In this document: one piece after another, positions 45,001 to 53,010 of the stretch
How the letters are laid out: each line of letters begins with the position of its first letter
Position numbering within the stretch: position 1 is the stretch's first letter
Origin: an uncultured Bacteroides sp.
Lineage (GTDB): Bacteria; Bacteroidota; Bacteroidia; Cytophagales; Cyclobacteriaceae
DNA: 64,000 nt
NCBI GenBank assembly: GCA_902168185.1
Contig: CABHOV010000041.1
Span: 310,001-374,000 of the forward strand
Reading direction: 5' to 3'
Made by a program: the position numbers and the translations under genes
The notes under the pieces: model-generated
The model's input: the letters and a program-made list of their open reading frames with translations, nothing else
Database searches by the model: none
What the model was told of the DNA's origin: nothing

Positions 45001-46568
45001 ACCACGATATATACTCAATCGAAGATTTAGCACAATTAATTTTCGATTTGAAAAATGCCAATCGTCAGGCGCGTATCAATGTGAAGCTTGTATCACAGGC
45101 GGGTGTCGGTACTGTTGCAGCCGGTGTTGCCAAAGCGAAGGCTGATGCTATTCTTATTTCCGGTGCCGATGGTGGAACCGGGGCATCGCCGATCAGCTCT
45201 ATGCGTCACGCAGGTTTACCTTGGGAACTTGGTTTAGCAGAAGCACATCAGACACTTGTAAAAAATAATTTAAGAAGCCGCGTTACACTGCAGACAGACG
45301 GACAGATTCGTACTGGTAAAGATATAGCTGTTGCTGCTATGCTGGGTGCTGAAGAGTGGGGTGTTGCCACGGCAGCCTTGGTGGTAGAAGGATGTATCAT
45401 GATGCGGAAGTGTCACTTGAATACATGCCCTGTAGGTATAGCTACTCAGGATCCTGATCTGCGCAAGCTGTTTACAGGTGATCCTGATCACGTAGTAAAT
45501 TTCTTCCGCTTCCTGGCACAGGATCTCCGCGAAAATATGGCGGAGCTCGGTTTCAGAACAGTAAATGAAATGATCGGACGCACGGATATGCTGCGCGTTC
45601 GTCAGGACGTTGAACATTGGAAAGTGAAGAAGCTTGATCTTTCTCCTATACTTCACCAGGAAAGTGCGCGTGAAGGTGTCGGACTATATAAACAGATCGA
45701 ACAAGATTTCGAACTTGAAAAAGTACTCGACTGGAAACTTGTTGAAGCAGCACGTCCTGCACTCGATGATGCAGAAGCTGTACAAGAGAAGTTTATCATT
45801 CACAATATAGATCGTTCCGTTGGAGCATTACTCTCGAACGAAATTTCGAAGAAGTATAAAGGCAAAGGCTTACCGGAAGATACTATTCATTTTCAATTCA
45901 AGGGTTCTGCAGGACAAAGCTTTGCTGTGTTTGGAGCACCTGGATTAACATTTGAACTTGAAGGTGAAGCGAACGATTATTTTGGAAAAGGTTTATCAGG
46001 TGCTAAACTGATTATCTATCCTGACAAGGAAGCAACCTTCAAACCCGAAGACAATATCATCATTGGTAACGTAGCGTTCTACGGAGCTACATCTGGTGAA
46101 GCCTATATAAGAGGTCAGGCAGGTGAACGTTTCTGCGTTCGTAATTCTGGTGTAACGACAGTTGTAGAAGGCGTAGGCGACCATGCTTGTGAGTATATGA
46201 CCGGTGGCCGTGTTGTTATACTTGGTAAAACAGGTAAGAACTTCGCAGCTGGTATGAGCGGTGGTATAGCGTATGTCTTCGATCCTGAAAATGCATTGGA
46301 GCGTTTGTGTAACCGTGAAATGGTGGATCTTGAAACGCTGGAAGATGAAGACAAGGCAGAAGTAAAAGCCATGATCGAAAAGCATCACAAATATACCGGC
46401 AGTGATCCTGCGGAGTGGGTGCTCGAGAACTGGGAAACTGCCAGTGATCTTTTTGTAAAAGTGATGCCTCGTGACTACAAGGCTGTCATTCAAAAACAAA
46501 AAGCGCAGTCACGTCAGGCTGTTAACGGCAAAGTAACGCCAGCAGCACCAGCACTTCTTAAAAAATAA
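42015..46568 (+). CDS. gltB: Glutamate synthase (NADPH) large subunit
   Basis: A 1517-residue GOGAT alpha subunit. An 18-residue propeptide precedes the Ntn nucleophile Cys19 (LEHDACGIGFVA), starting the glutaminase domain (about 19-420). A central domain is followed by the FMN/2-oxoglutarate synthase domain (about 850-1250) with GAMSFGSISFEAHTTLAIAMN, KPGEGGQLPGHKV, DGGTGASP, and the [3Fe-4S] Cys cluster VEGCIMMRKCHLNTCPVGIA. The C-terminal beta-helix has GxxG repeats (GDHACEYMTGGRVVILGKTG). Together with GltD it makes two glutamates from glutamine and 2-oxoglutarate. Confidence 0.98.
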   Translation: MKETTSRGLYTPELEHDACGIGFVANINGTKTNQNLLDALTMLENMEHRGGKGSSPKTGDGAGVLIQIPHDFFVDEAKRLGFELPAPGKYGVGMVFFPRDKKVSNACREVLRKNIKELGLDLIGFRVVPVDHSVPGPGAAEVEPVIEQVFVKPTDETVVGDAFERKLFILRNYSQHIVANTVKGNNKEFYITSFSARTIVYKGQLRTEQLRIYFNDLQDARLKTAMALVHSRFSTNTFPNWKLAQPFRYIAHNGEINTIRGNVNKMKSKEALFKSTMFTDEELKKLLPITSPDGSDSANLDALVEMLVLSGRTIPHVMMMLVPEAWQDNKLMDPHRKAFYKYHASMMEPWDGPAALVFTDGVRIGATLDRNGLRPLRYCVTRSGRVIAASEAGALTIDPKDIVEKGRITPGKMLMIDTEKGKVLDDEKVKRSVYEGKSYYNWIIQNRLKLRLEPEVEWVETSFDEKTLIQRQNAYGYTTEDVKTVILPMAEKGYEAIGSMGDDTPLAVLSKESRHISNYFKQHFAQVSNPPIDPIRERLVMSLFTRVGASFNVLDETPEHTRQIHISQPVLLNEDLEKLKHLQDQGFEYAVIQCVFKADGEPGRLDESITRICCEAEKAVRAGKKILILSDRKISNEYAPIPSLLSVGSVHQYLVEKRIRTQAGLVVEAGDAWEVQHFATIIGYGASAVNPYIALETIHSMNKHGMFYKPLADEEVFANFQKAIGNGLLKVMSKMGISTLQSYQSSQIFEAVGLGSDVMEKCFRGTISRIEGLSFDDLAQEVLVRHQLAFENEAKELQVGGIYQWKRRGEKHMFSPEVIHLLQYSTKTNNYEQYKKYAQKINDQTRDQLTIRGLFEFKKRNAIPLSEVEPVEEIFKRFATGAMSFGSISFEAHTTLAIAMNRIGGKSNSGEGGEDEIRYEKKENGDWERSAIKQVASGRFGVTSYYLSNADELQIKMAQGAKPGEGGQLPGHKVDEWIGRVRHSTPGVGLISPPPHHDIYSIEDLAQLIFDLKNANRQARINVKLVSQAGVGTVAAGVAKAKADAILISGADGGTGASPISSMRHAGLPWELGLAEAHQTLVKNNLRSRVTLQTDGQIRTGKDIAVAAMLGAEEWGVATAALVVEGCIMMRKCHLNTCPVGIATQDPDLRKLFTGDPDHVVNFFRFLAQDLRENMAELGFRTVNEMIGRTDMLRVRQDVEHWKVKKLDLSPILHQESAREGVGLYKQIEQDFELEKVLDWKLVEAARPALDDAEAVQEKFIIHNIDRSVGALLSNEISKKYKGKGLPEDTIHFQFKGSAGQSFAVFGAPGLTFELEGEANDYFGKGLSGAKLIIYPDKEATFKPEDNIIIGNVAFYGATSGEAYIRGQAGERFCVRNSGVTTVVEGVGDHACEYMTGGRVVILGKTGKNFAAGMSGGIAYVFDPENALERLCNREMVDLETLEDEDKAEVKAMIEKHHKYTGSDPAEWVLENWETASDLFVKVMPRDYKAVIQKQKAQSRQAVNGKVTPAAPALLKK

Positions 46569-46593
46569 TCACCAATAACAGACGCAACGAGAC

Positions 46594-48069
46594 ATGGGAC
46601 AGATAGATGGATTTATGAAATTTGATCGCGAGATGCCCAAATCACGTGATCCAAAAGAACGTATAAAAGATTACAAGGAAGTATATAACCCGCTTGACAA
46701 AGAGAAGGTAAAGCAGCAGGCCGCCCGTTGTATGGATTGTGGCGTTCCGTTTTGCCACAACGGTTGTCCACTGGGAAATAATATACCTGACTTTAACGAT
46801 GCAGTATATAATGGCAAGTGGGAAGAGGCGATCAAAATACTGAGCAGTACGAATAACTTTCCGGAATTTACAGGAAGGATTTGTCCTGCGCCTTGTGAAG
46901 CAAGCTGTGTACTGAGCATCAACAACAAACCTGTTACGATCGAGTATATAGAAAAGACAATCGCTGAACAGGCATTCGAAAAAGGTTATCTCAAACCAAC
47001 ACCTCCGAAGCAAAGAACTGGTAAACGTGTTGCTGTTGTAGGGTCAGGTCCTGCAGGACTTGCTGCTGCTGCGCAATTAAATAAAGCGGGCCATTGGGTA
47101 ACTGTATTTGAACGCAGTGACCGGATCGGTGGACTTCTTCGTTATGGTATACCTGATTTCAAATTAGAGAAGCATGTCATTGACAGAAGACTTCGTTTGA
47201 TGGAACAGGAAGGCATTGTGTTCCGCACAAATGCGCACGTAGGTGTAAACATCAGCGCAAAACATCTGCAAGATGAGTTCGATGCTGTTGTCATGTGTGG
47301 AGGTGCTTCGGCACCACGCGACCTTCCTATACCAGGAAGACAATTGAAAGGTGTACACTTCGCGATGGAGTTTTTATCACAGCAGAACAAGCGTGGTGCT
47401 GGTGATAATATTTTCGTGGAAGAAATTTTAGCTACTGATAAAAATGTATTGGTGATTGGTGGTGGTGATACCGGATCAGATTGTGTCGGTACATCAAATC
47501 GTCATAAAGCAAAATTAGTATCACAAATTGAATTGTTGGCAAAGCCTCCTTTAACTCGTAATGAAGAATCAAACCCATGGCCTCTGTGGCCGATGATTCT
47601 GAACACTTCATCCTCACATGAAGAAGGCGTTGATCGTCAATGGGCCATTCTCACCAAAGAGTTTATAGGTGATAACAGCGGTCGCCTGACGGGATTAAAA
47701 ACGGTTGACATCAAGTGGGGTTTGAATGCCCAAGGAAGAATGGGCTTTGAAGAAATTCCAGGATCAGAAAAAGTGATTCCTTGTGAGTTAGCATTGTTAG
47801 CCATTGGATTTGTTGGTGCAGAAAAAGGTGGCCTTGTAGACGAGCTGAAGCTTGAGCTCGATGAGCGCGGCAACATCAAAACAACAAACTACATGAGCAC
47901 GCAGGAAGGCGTCTTCTCTGCAGGTGATGTACGCAGAGGTCAGTCGCTCGTTGTTTGGGCAATCTCCGAAGGACGCGAAGCAGCACGTGCTGTCGATACG
48001 TGGTTGATGGGATCATCCAATCTGGAAGCAAAAGATGAATCGTTTGTTCACATTGAACAAGAAGCATAG
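46594..48069 (+). CDS. gltD: Glutamate synthase (NADPH) small subunit
   Basis: A 491-residue flavoprotein that passes electrons from NADPH to GltB. The N-terminal [4Fe-4S] segments are MDCGVPFCHNGCPLGNN and GRICPAPCEASCVLSI. The FAD site VVGSGPAGLAAA lies near residue 149 and the NAD(P) site VIGGGDTGSDCVG near 288; YGIPDFKLEK is diagnostic, as is the C-terminal GVFSAGDVRRGQSLVVWAISEG. It starts 25 bases after gltB; a terminator follows at 48104. Confidence 0.98.
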   Translation: MGQIDGFMKFDREMPKSRDPKERIKDYKEVYNPLDKEKVKQQAARCMDCGVPFCHNGCPLGNNIPDFNDAVYNGKWEEAIKILSSTNNFPEFTGRICPAPCEASCVLSINNKPVTIEYIEKTIAEQAFEKGYLKPTPPKQRTGKRVAVVGSGPAGLAAAAQLNKAGHWVTVFERSDRIGGLLRYGIPDFKLEKHVIDRRLRLMEQEGIVFRTNAHVGVNISAKHLQDEFDAVVMCGGASAPRDLPIPGRQLKGVHFAMEFLSQQNKRGAGDNIFVEEILATDKNVLVIGGGDTGSDCVGTSNRHKAKLVSQIELLAKPPLTRNEESNPWPLWPMILNTSSSHEEGVDRQWAILTKEFIGDNSGRLTGLKTVDIKWGLNAQGRMGFEEIPGSEKVIPCELALLAIGFVGAEKGGLVDELKLELDERGNIKTTNYMSTQEGVFSAGDVRRGQSLVVWAISEGREAARAVDTWLMGSSNLEAKDESFVHIEQEA

Positions 48070-48103
48070 GCGAAGTACTTCTTAGTCTGACGCTAATATG
48101 AAG

Positions 48104-48125
48104 CCCTCTGAACTTTTTCGGAGGG
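48104..48125 (+). terminator. Terminator of the gltBD operon
   Basis: CCCTCTGA (48104-48111) pairs with TCGGAGGG (48118-48125, one G-T pair), loop of 6 T-rich bases, followed by TTTTCTTTTT. Confidence 0.9.
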
Positions 48126-48162
48126 TTTTCTTTTTATGCATATCGGAAGTAAATCATGATTT

Positions 48163-48190
48163 TTGGAACACGAATTACTTCCTAATTTTG
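48163..48190 (+). promoter_or_regulatory. Promoter of aguB
   Basis: TTG (48163-48165), a 17-base spacer, then TAATTTTG (48183-48190) followed by CAACC. This matches the Bacteroidota consensus and lies 23 bases before the GTG start, giving a short leader. Confidence 0.55.
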
Positions 48191-48213
48191 CAACCATTAA
48201 AAGCTGAACACAC

Positions 48214-49092
48214 GTGAGTAAAAAAGTGAAAGTTGGAACCGTGCAGATGTCATGCACAGAAAACCCGGATCAGAACCTGGCAAAAGCCATCAAGAAAATC
48301 CGTGAAGCTGCCGCAAAGGGCGCGCAGATCGTTTGCCTGCAGGAGCTCTTTCGTTCGCTGTACTTCTGCGATGTAGAAGATTACGAGAACTTTAAATTGG
48401 CAGAACCAATTCCAGGGCCGTCAACGGAGACCCTATCCGGTGTTGCCAAGGAACTTGGTGTTGTGATCATTGCATCACTTTTTGAAAAACGTACGCAAGG
48501 TATATATCACAATACAACTGCGGTGATTGATGCGGATGGCACATACCTCGGCAAGTATCGCAAGATGCATATACCGGATGATCCTGCTTACTTTGAAAAA
48601 TTCTATTTCACACCAGGCGATCTTGGCTATAAAATTTTTAAAACCAGGTTTGCTACAATAGGTGTCCTCATCTGCTGGGATCAATGGTATCCGGAAGGCG
48701 CACGCATTACTTCGCTTATGGGTGCGGAAATTTTGTTCTACCCAACCGCGATTGGATGGGCTACATCACAAGACGAAGCTACCAACTCTGAACAGTATAA
48801 TGCATGGCAAACTATTCAGCGCAGTCACTCTGTGGCCAATGGCCTTCACGTTGTAAGTGTAAACCGTGTTGGCTTTGAACAAAACGGAGCGATGAAATTC
48901 TGGGGAGGTTCGTTTATCTCAAATCCATTTGGACGACTGCTATATTTAGCATCACATGATCAGGAAGAAGTACATGTAGAAGAACTTGATCTCGACCAAA
49001 CTGATCGCTACAGAACACACTGGCCATTCCTGCGCGACCGCAGAATAGATTCGTATCAGCCAATTACGAAGCGGTTTATAGACGAAGATTAA
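48214..49092 (+). CDS. aguB: N-carbamoylputrescine amidase (GTG start)
   Basis: A 292-residue nitrilase-superfamily enzyme converting N-carbamoylputrescine to putrescine, ammonia and CO2. The catalytic triad is in LQELFRS (Glu), YRKMHIPDDP (Lys) and VLICWDQWYPEGAR (Cys). The DQWYPEGARI context and the C-terminal YLASHDQEEVHVEELDLDQTDRYRTHWPF are characteristic of AguB. The start is GTG. The matching agmatine deiminase gene lies 438 bases downstream, but the pair is split by a four-helix-bundle gene; aguB's stop codon overlaps the left inverted repeat by one base. Confidence 0.96.
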   Translation: MSKKVKVGTVQMSCTENPDQNLAKAIKKIREAAAKGAQIVCLQELFRSLYFCDVEDYENFKLAEPIPGPSTETLSGVAKELGVVIIASLFEKRTQGIYHNTTAVIDADGTYLGKYRKMHIPDDPAYFEKFYFTPGDLGYKIFKTRFATIGVLICWDQWYPEGARITSLMGAEILFYPTAIGWATSQDEATNSEQYNAWQTIQRSHSVANGLHVVSVNRVGFEQNGAMKFWGGSFISNPFGRLLYLASHDQEEVHVEELDLDQTDRYRTHWPFLRDRRIDSYQPITKRFIDED

Positions 49093-49109
49093 GTCCGTAA
49101 GTCGGAAAG
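49092..49109 (+). repeat. Left 18-bp inverted repeat
   Basis: AGTCCGTAAGTCGGAAAG, an exact inverted copy of 49563-49580. It begins at the last base of the aguB stop codon. Confidence 0.9.
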
Positions 49110-49157
49110 ACAGTTGTTGTGTAATGAAATTAATGACGTTAGCTATTTTAAACTTAT

Positions 49158-49511
49158 ATGGGATTTAAATTTGAGAAACTTATTTTTTGGCAAAAAGCCG
49201 CAGATCTTTCTGAAAAGGTGAATGAACTGGTAAAGAAATTTCCTAAAAATGAAATGTATATACTAACTTCTCAATTTAAAAGAGCTGCTGATTCCGTTTC
49301 CTTAAATATAGCGGAGGGGTCAACAGGCCAGTCAAATGCAGAGTTCAGTAAGTTTCTAGGATATGCTCTTCGATCGGATGTAGAAGTCGTAGGATGTCTA
49401 CATCTTGCCGCAAGAAGAAAATATATTTCTCAGGAAGAGTTTAAAGAACTTTACAAATATTGCGAAGAGCTTTTGGTCATGATCAATAGTCTTCGGAATA
49501 CTCTTAAGTAA
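49158..49511 (+). CDS. Four-helix-bundle (S23/IVP-like) protein
   Basis: A 117-residue helical protein. Motifs: GFKFEKLIFWQKAADLSEKV, YILTSQFKRAADSVSLNIAEG, and SKFLGYALRSDVEVVGCLHLAARR. They match the S23/intervening-sequence family, first found inside 23S rRNA genes and related to the Avd accessory protein of diversity-generating retroelements. No reverse transcriptase or variable repeat is near, and the gene is not in an rRNA. It may bind RNA or act in an unknown system. It sits between aguB and aguA inside an inverted-repeat-bounded unit. Confidence 0.88.
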   Translation: MGFKFEKLIFWQKAADLSEKVNELVKKFPKNEMYILTSQFKRAADSVSLNIAEGSTGQSNAEFSKFLGYALRSDVEVVGCLHLAARRKYISQEEFKELYKYCEELLVMINSLRNTLK

Positions 49512-49529
49512 GAGCGACTATATATTATA

Positions 49530-50612
49530 ATGAGCAACGAATCAAACTTTCCGTCTTCCGGACTTTCCGACTTACGGACTCCAAAACATCTTGGCTATTT
49601 TTTTCCTGCAGAATTTGCTAAGCATGATGCAACATGGCTGAGCTGGCCTCACAAGGAAGCTTCATGGCCCGGAAAGATTGAAACTATATATCCGGTGTAT
49701 GCGCAGTTTATAAAACTGGTTGCAGAAGGAGAAAAGGTAAATATTAACGTTGTTGACGAAGCGATGAGACAGAAGGCACTGCGCTATGTTCAGGAAGCGG
49801 GGGCGGATTTGAATAACGTTCAATTCTTTATTCATCCTACGAATGACGCCTGGTGTCGTGATCATGGCCCTGCATTTTTGCTGAATCCCAACGCAGAGCA
49901 GAAGAAAATTATAGTGGACTGGGGTTATAACGCATGGGGTGGTAAATATCCTCCATTCGATCTCGATGATAATATCCCAACGTTAATTGCTAAACACTAT
50001 AATATTCCGGTAGTATATCCGGGGATTGTTATGGAAGGCGGCTCCGTTGAATTCAATGGTAAGGGAACATTGCTCACGACTACATCTTGCCTTTTAAATG
50101 AAAATCGTAATCCACATCTTGATCAAAAGCAGATCGAAGAGTTCCTGTATAATTACTATGGAGTAAGCAATATACTTTGGTTGGGTGATGGTATTATTGG
50201 TGATGATACCGATGGACACATTGACGATCTTACGCGTTTTGTGAATGAAGATACCGTTGTCACTGTAGTGGAAACGGATAAAAGTGATGAGAACTATGAG
50301 CCTTTGCAGGAGAATTTAAAACAGCTTCATAAACTCAGACTTGAGAATGGAAAGCAAATGAACGTTGTTGAATTGCCAATGCCTGCTGCTATAGTATATG
50401 AAGATATGCGATTGCCTGCATCGTATGCTAATTTTTATATCAGCAATAAATATGTTGTCGTTCCTACCTTTCGGGATAAGAACGATGACAAGGCACTCGA
50501 GATCATTCAAAGTACTTTTTCAGATCGCAAAGTTATAGGCCTTGATTCTGTTGATATAATCTGGGGACTTGGATCTTTCCATTGCTTGAGTCAACAGGAA
50601 CCATCTATATAG
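49530..50612 (+). CDS. aguA: Agmatine deiminase, with repeat-derived N-terminus
   Basis: A 360-residue enzyme hydrolysing agmatine to N-carbamoylputrescine and ammonia. The active-site Cys is in WGLGSFHCLSQQEP (about residue 355); DAWCRDHGPAF, MEGGSVEFNGKG and GDDTDGHIDDLTRF carry the other catalytic residues. The family N-terminus normally begins close to TPKxLGY-PAEF; here 17 extra residues (MSNESNFPSSGLSDLRT) come first, of which residues 12-17 are translated from the right inverted repeat and 6-11 from the partner tandem copy. The start codon itself lies in the inserted sequence. Function with AguB in putrescine synthesis is clear. Confidence 0.95.
   Translation: MSNESNFPSSGLSDLRTPKHLGYFFPAEFAKHDATWLSWPHKEASWPGKIETIYPVYAQFIKLVAEGEKVNINVVDEAMRQKALRYVQEAGADLNNVQFFIHPTNDAWCRDHGPAFLLNPNAEQKKIIVDWGYNAWGGKYPPFDLDDNIPTLIAKHYNIPVVYPGIVMEGGSVEFNGKGTLLTTTSCLLNENRNPHLDQKQIEEFLYNYYGVSNILWLGDGIIGDDTDGHIDDLTRFVNEDTVVTVVETDKSDENYEPLQENLKQLHKLRLENGKQMNVVELPMPAAIVYEDMRLPASYANFYISNKYVVVPTFRDKNDDKALEIIQSTFSDRKVIGLDSVDIIWGLGSFHCLSQQEPSI
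49547..49578 (+). repeat. Tandem 16-bp repeat inside aguA
   Basis: CTTTCCGTCTTCCGGA (49547-49562) is followed directly by CTTTCCGACTTACGGA (49563-49578), two mismatches. The second unit forms most of the right inverted repeat. Confidence 0.85.
49563..49580 (-). repeat. Right 18-bp inverted repeat
   Basis: Exact reverse complement of 49092-49109, located inside the aguA reading frame and encoding residues LSDLRT. Confidence 0.9.
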
Positions 50613-50630
50613 TATAAAAGCGTTTTGAGC

Positions 50631-51209
50631 TTAAGATTGAAAACTGAAAGCCTGATTGGGGGTAACGCAGAAGTTTAGTGGTATATCGTGGGCCTCTACA
50701 TTTTCTATATATTCTATAGGATCGAAAAGTGACAGACCAACGCTTTTACACGAGGGTTTGCACTCTGATAAAAAGCGATCGTAATACCCTTTGCCATAGC
50801 CTACGCGATTACCTTTAGTATCAAAGGTTAACATCGGGACAAGTACCATATCAATTTTTTCTGATTCTGTGGGTACACCTTGCTTCGGTTCCAGGATGCC
50901 CCATATATTTTTTTGAAGCTGGTGCAGTCCCTCGAAAAAGAAATTTTCAAGCCCTCCGGTTTCTGTATTGATCTTGGGTATAGATAGTCTTATGTGAGGA
51001 AACTCTCTCCGAATGCGGTCTATTATCAGCCAGGTATTGGGCTCGCGTTTCTCTTCAATCGGTATAAATGTATGCAACACTTTTATGAACGACAGATCGA
51101 CATGCGCGAAGAAATTTTCACACACCTGATAATTGAGCTGTCCGTATTCTACTTCTGAAATTGATTTTCGTTTTTGAAGATATACTTTTCGGAGTTCAGC
51201 CTTTGTCAT
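50631..51209 (-). CDS. fau: 5-formyltetrahydrofolate cyclo-ligase
   Basis: A 192-residue ATP-dependent enzyme turning 5-formyl-THF into 5,10-methenyl-THF. N-terminal KAELRKVYLQKRKSIS, and the C-terminal substrate/ATP motif MVLVPMLTFDTKGNRVGYGKGYYDRFL are diagnostic. The ATG at 51209 is used (the frame also reaches a TTG at 51215). It follows bshC by 8 bases on the same strand, so the two form an operon. The convergent aguA is 18 bases away with no terminator. Confidence 0.94.
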   Translation of the reverse strand: MTKAELRKVYLQKRKSISEVEYGQLNYQVCENFFAHVDLSFIKVLHTFIPIEEKREPNTWLIIDRIRREFPHIRLSIPKINTETGGLENFFFEGLHQLQKNIWGILEPKQGVPTESEKIDMVLVPMLTFDTKGNRVGYGKGYYDRFLSECKPSCKSVGLSLFDPIEYIENVEAHDIPLNFCVTPNQAFSFQS

Positions 51210-51217
51210 ATTCAAAT

Positions 51218-52792
51218 TTAAGGCTGGCTTTCGTAAGAAAGAACATTGAATCGAAAATCAAATGGATCAAATTGCTCTTTCAATTTTTGAATGAATGCAG
51301 CGTCTTGCTGATGGAAGTTCAGGAAGTTGTCTGTTCGCTCCTGCAGGCTACCATTGGGAAACAGGGTATCTTTTATACTTTCTATCTGACGGAGCTTATC
51401 AGTATGCAATCGCTTCTCAGCACGGAGCAGTTTCCGTTCTATTTTTTCAAGGCTATTCAATGCGCGTTTACCTTCAGCAGCTATATAGGCAGTTAAGGTT
51501 TTGTCGATAGCGTCAGACCTTTTCTTCAACGTCTCAAATATTTCAAGAACCTGGCTTCGCTCTGCGCCTACGGTAAGATTGCGAGGTGAACGTTTTAATA
51601 CCCAATGATTGAATATATAGTTCTTCTCTTCGAAGAGGTCTTTTAGTTCGAGGCCTGTCTTCTCATACTTGCGAACAACAGTATGATCCATTACCATCGC
51701 AAAATTGCGCGGCATCAAAATCGGGAATGGCGTTTCGAATTTTTCAAATACACTTTTCAACTGAAGCCAGTATACAACTTCAGACGGACCGCCTATATAA
51801 GCTAGATTCGGCAGAATCATTTCCTGATAGAGTGGTCTTAGAATTACATTAGGACTAAATCGTTCGGGATGCTTTTCTATCAGTTCATTTACTTCATCCG
51901 CAGAGAAAGAAATGTCGGTATCAACTACTTGATAGTTATCTCCCGATTTTTCAATTCTGCTTCTCAAACTTCCATCGAGATAAAAGAAATTTATATCCCG
52001 ACAGTATACTTGTATTTTATATCCGTTGTTTTCTAGTGCTGCATTCGTTTTGTCTACCAGGCTCTTTGTAGAATTGTCAACTATATCTTGTCGGATTACC
52101 TCTTTAAAGACAGATTTGAGTTTAGTGTTGTCGGCATCAACCACAACAAGTCCTTCATCGCCAAACAGTGCATTAACGTAATGACGGACAGCTTCACTCA
52201 GCGTTTTATTTTTAGTATATGCTTCTTTGAAAGGAGAGATGTCTCCGGGAATTTCATTTAGCAGCGGTAGTAAATCTTTAGTTGAGAACCTGCCGACAGC
52301 GCCTTTCTGATTTGTGCCCCACGCATATTTCTTACCATAAAGTCTGAAATACTTTATCTCATCGTAGTCATGATCTTCGGAGGCCATCCAGTATACCGGC
52401 ACAAAGTTATAGTCAGGATAATGTGCCTTCAATTGCTTACACGTATTGATGACGGTAATGATCTTATATATAAAATACAGCGGACCTGTAAAGATATTCA
52501 GCTGATGACCTGTTACAACCGTGAAGGTCTTTTCATGTTTCAGTGCCTTTATATTTTGCTGTACAGCATCAATGGCTGGAGTCGAAGTGTATTGTTGCTC
52601 CAATACTTCAACCAATGTATTTCGGGTCTGCGCTGAAAATGTTTTACTTTTTTCAGCAAGTTGACCTTTGAAATTTTCAATGAGCGGAAAGTGATGATAG
52701 AAGGGCTTAAGAGATTCTTTTTGTTGAATGTAATCCAGGAAAAAAGAACTGAAGGATCGCGTTTCAGCGAAGGAGATTTTCTCAAGCTGCAT
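51218..52792 (-). CDS. bshC: Bacillithiol biosynthesis cysteine-adding enzyme BshC
   Basis: A 524-residue enzyme proposed to add Cys to glucosaminyl-malate, the final step in bacillithiol synthesis. Diagnostic stretches: VVTGHQLNIFTGPLYFIYKII, PVYWMASEDHDYDEIKYFRLYG, the ILMPRNFAMVMDH region, and a coiled coil near the C-terminus (LNSLEKIERKLLRAEKRLHTDKLRQIE). Length fits. BshA and BshB partners lie elsewhere. First gene of the bshC-fau operon. Confidence 0.94.
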   Translation of the reverse strand: MQLEKISFAETRSFSSFFLDYIQQKESLKPFYHHFPLIENFKGQLAEKSKTFSAQTRNTLVEVLEQQYTSTPAIDAVQQNIKALKHEKTFTVVTGHQLNIFTGPLYFIYKIITVINTCKQLKAHYPDYNFVPVYWMASEDHDYDEIKYFRLYGKKYAWGTNQKGAVGRFSTKDLLPLLNEIPGDISPFKEAYTKNKTLSEAVRHYVNALFGDEGLVVVDADNTKLKSVFKEVIRQDIVDNSTKSLVDKTNAALENNGYKIQVYCRDINFFYLDGSLRSRIEKSGDNYQVVDTDISFSADEVNELIEKHPERFSPNVILRPLYQEMILPNLAYIGGPSEVVYWLQLKSVFEKFETPFPILMPRNFAMVMDHTVVRKYEKTGLELKDLFEEKNYIFNHWVLKRSPRNLTVGAERSQVLEIFETLKKRSDAIDKTLTAYIAAEGKRALNSLEKIERKLLRAEKRLHTDKLRQIESIKDTLFPNGSLQERTDNFLNFHQQDAAFIQKLKEQFDPFDFRFNVLSYESQP

Positions 52793-52941
52793 AAGTCAGG
52801 AACACGGATTGGTGGTACGTGAATTCACAAGTCGAATAACGGTAATTTCCGGTATTAAGTTTAGCAAATTGTTATGGCAGGAGATTGTATTTTTTAATGA
52901 ACGACCTTCCTGCTATAGCTAATTTGTTAATGAAATGTTAA

Positions 52942-52968
52942 ACCATACTATTGGATATATAGTATGGT
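52942..52968 (-). terminator. AT-rich hairpin between rimO and bshC
   Basis: ACCATACTAT (52942-52951) pairs perfectly with ATAGTATGGT (52959-52968), loop of 7 bases, 42 bases beyond the rimO stop. The T-run after the stem on the minus strand is weak (TTTAACATTTC), so terminator function is uncertain. Confidence 0.5.
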
Positions 52969-53010
52969 GATGAATGTGTATAGCCTTCTAGACGAAAAGA
53001 TTAAATCAGA

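Larger units (their letters stand above)
49092..49580. mobile_element. Putative small insertion element: four-helix-bundle gene with inverted repeats
   Basis: AGTCCGTAAGTCGGAAAG at 49092-49109 is the exact reverse complement of 49563-49580. Between them lies only the 117-residue four-helix-bundle gene. The right end also carries two 16-bp tandem units. The unit is set exactly between aguB and aguA, genes normally neighbours. No transposase is present, so mobility would depend on other functions. Confidence 0.5.

Noticed and set aside
45996-46499. Minus-strand 167-residue ORF
   Set aside because: Antisense shadow in the conserved gltB C-terminal beta-helix.
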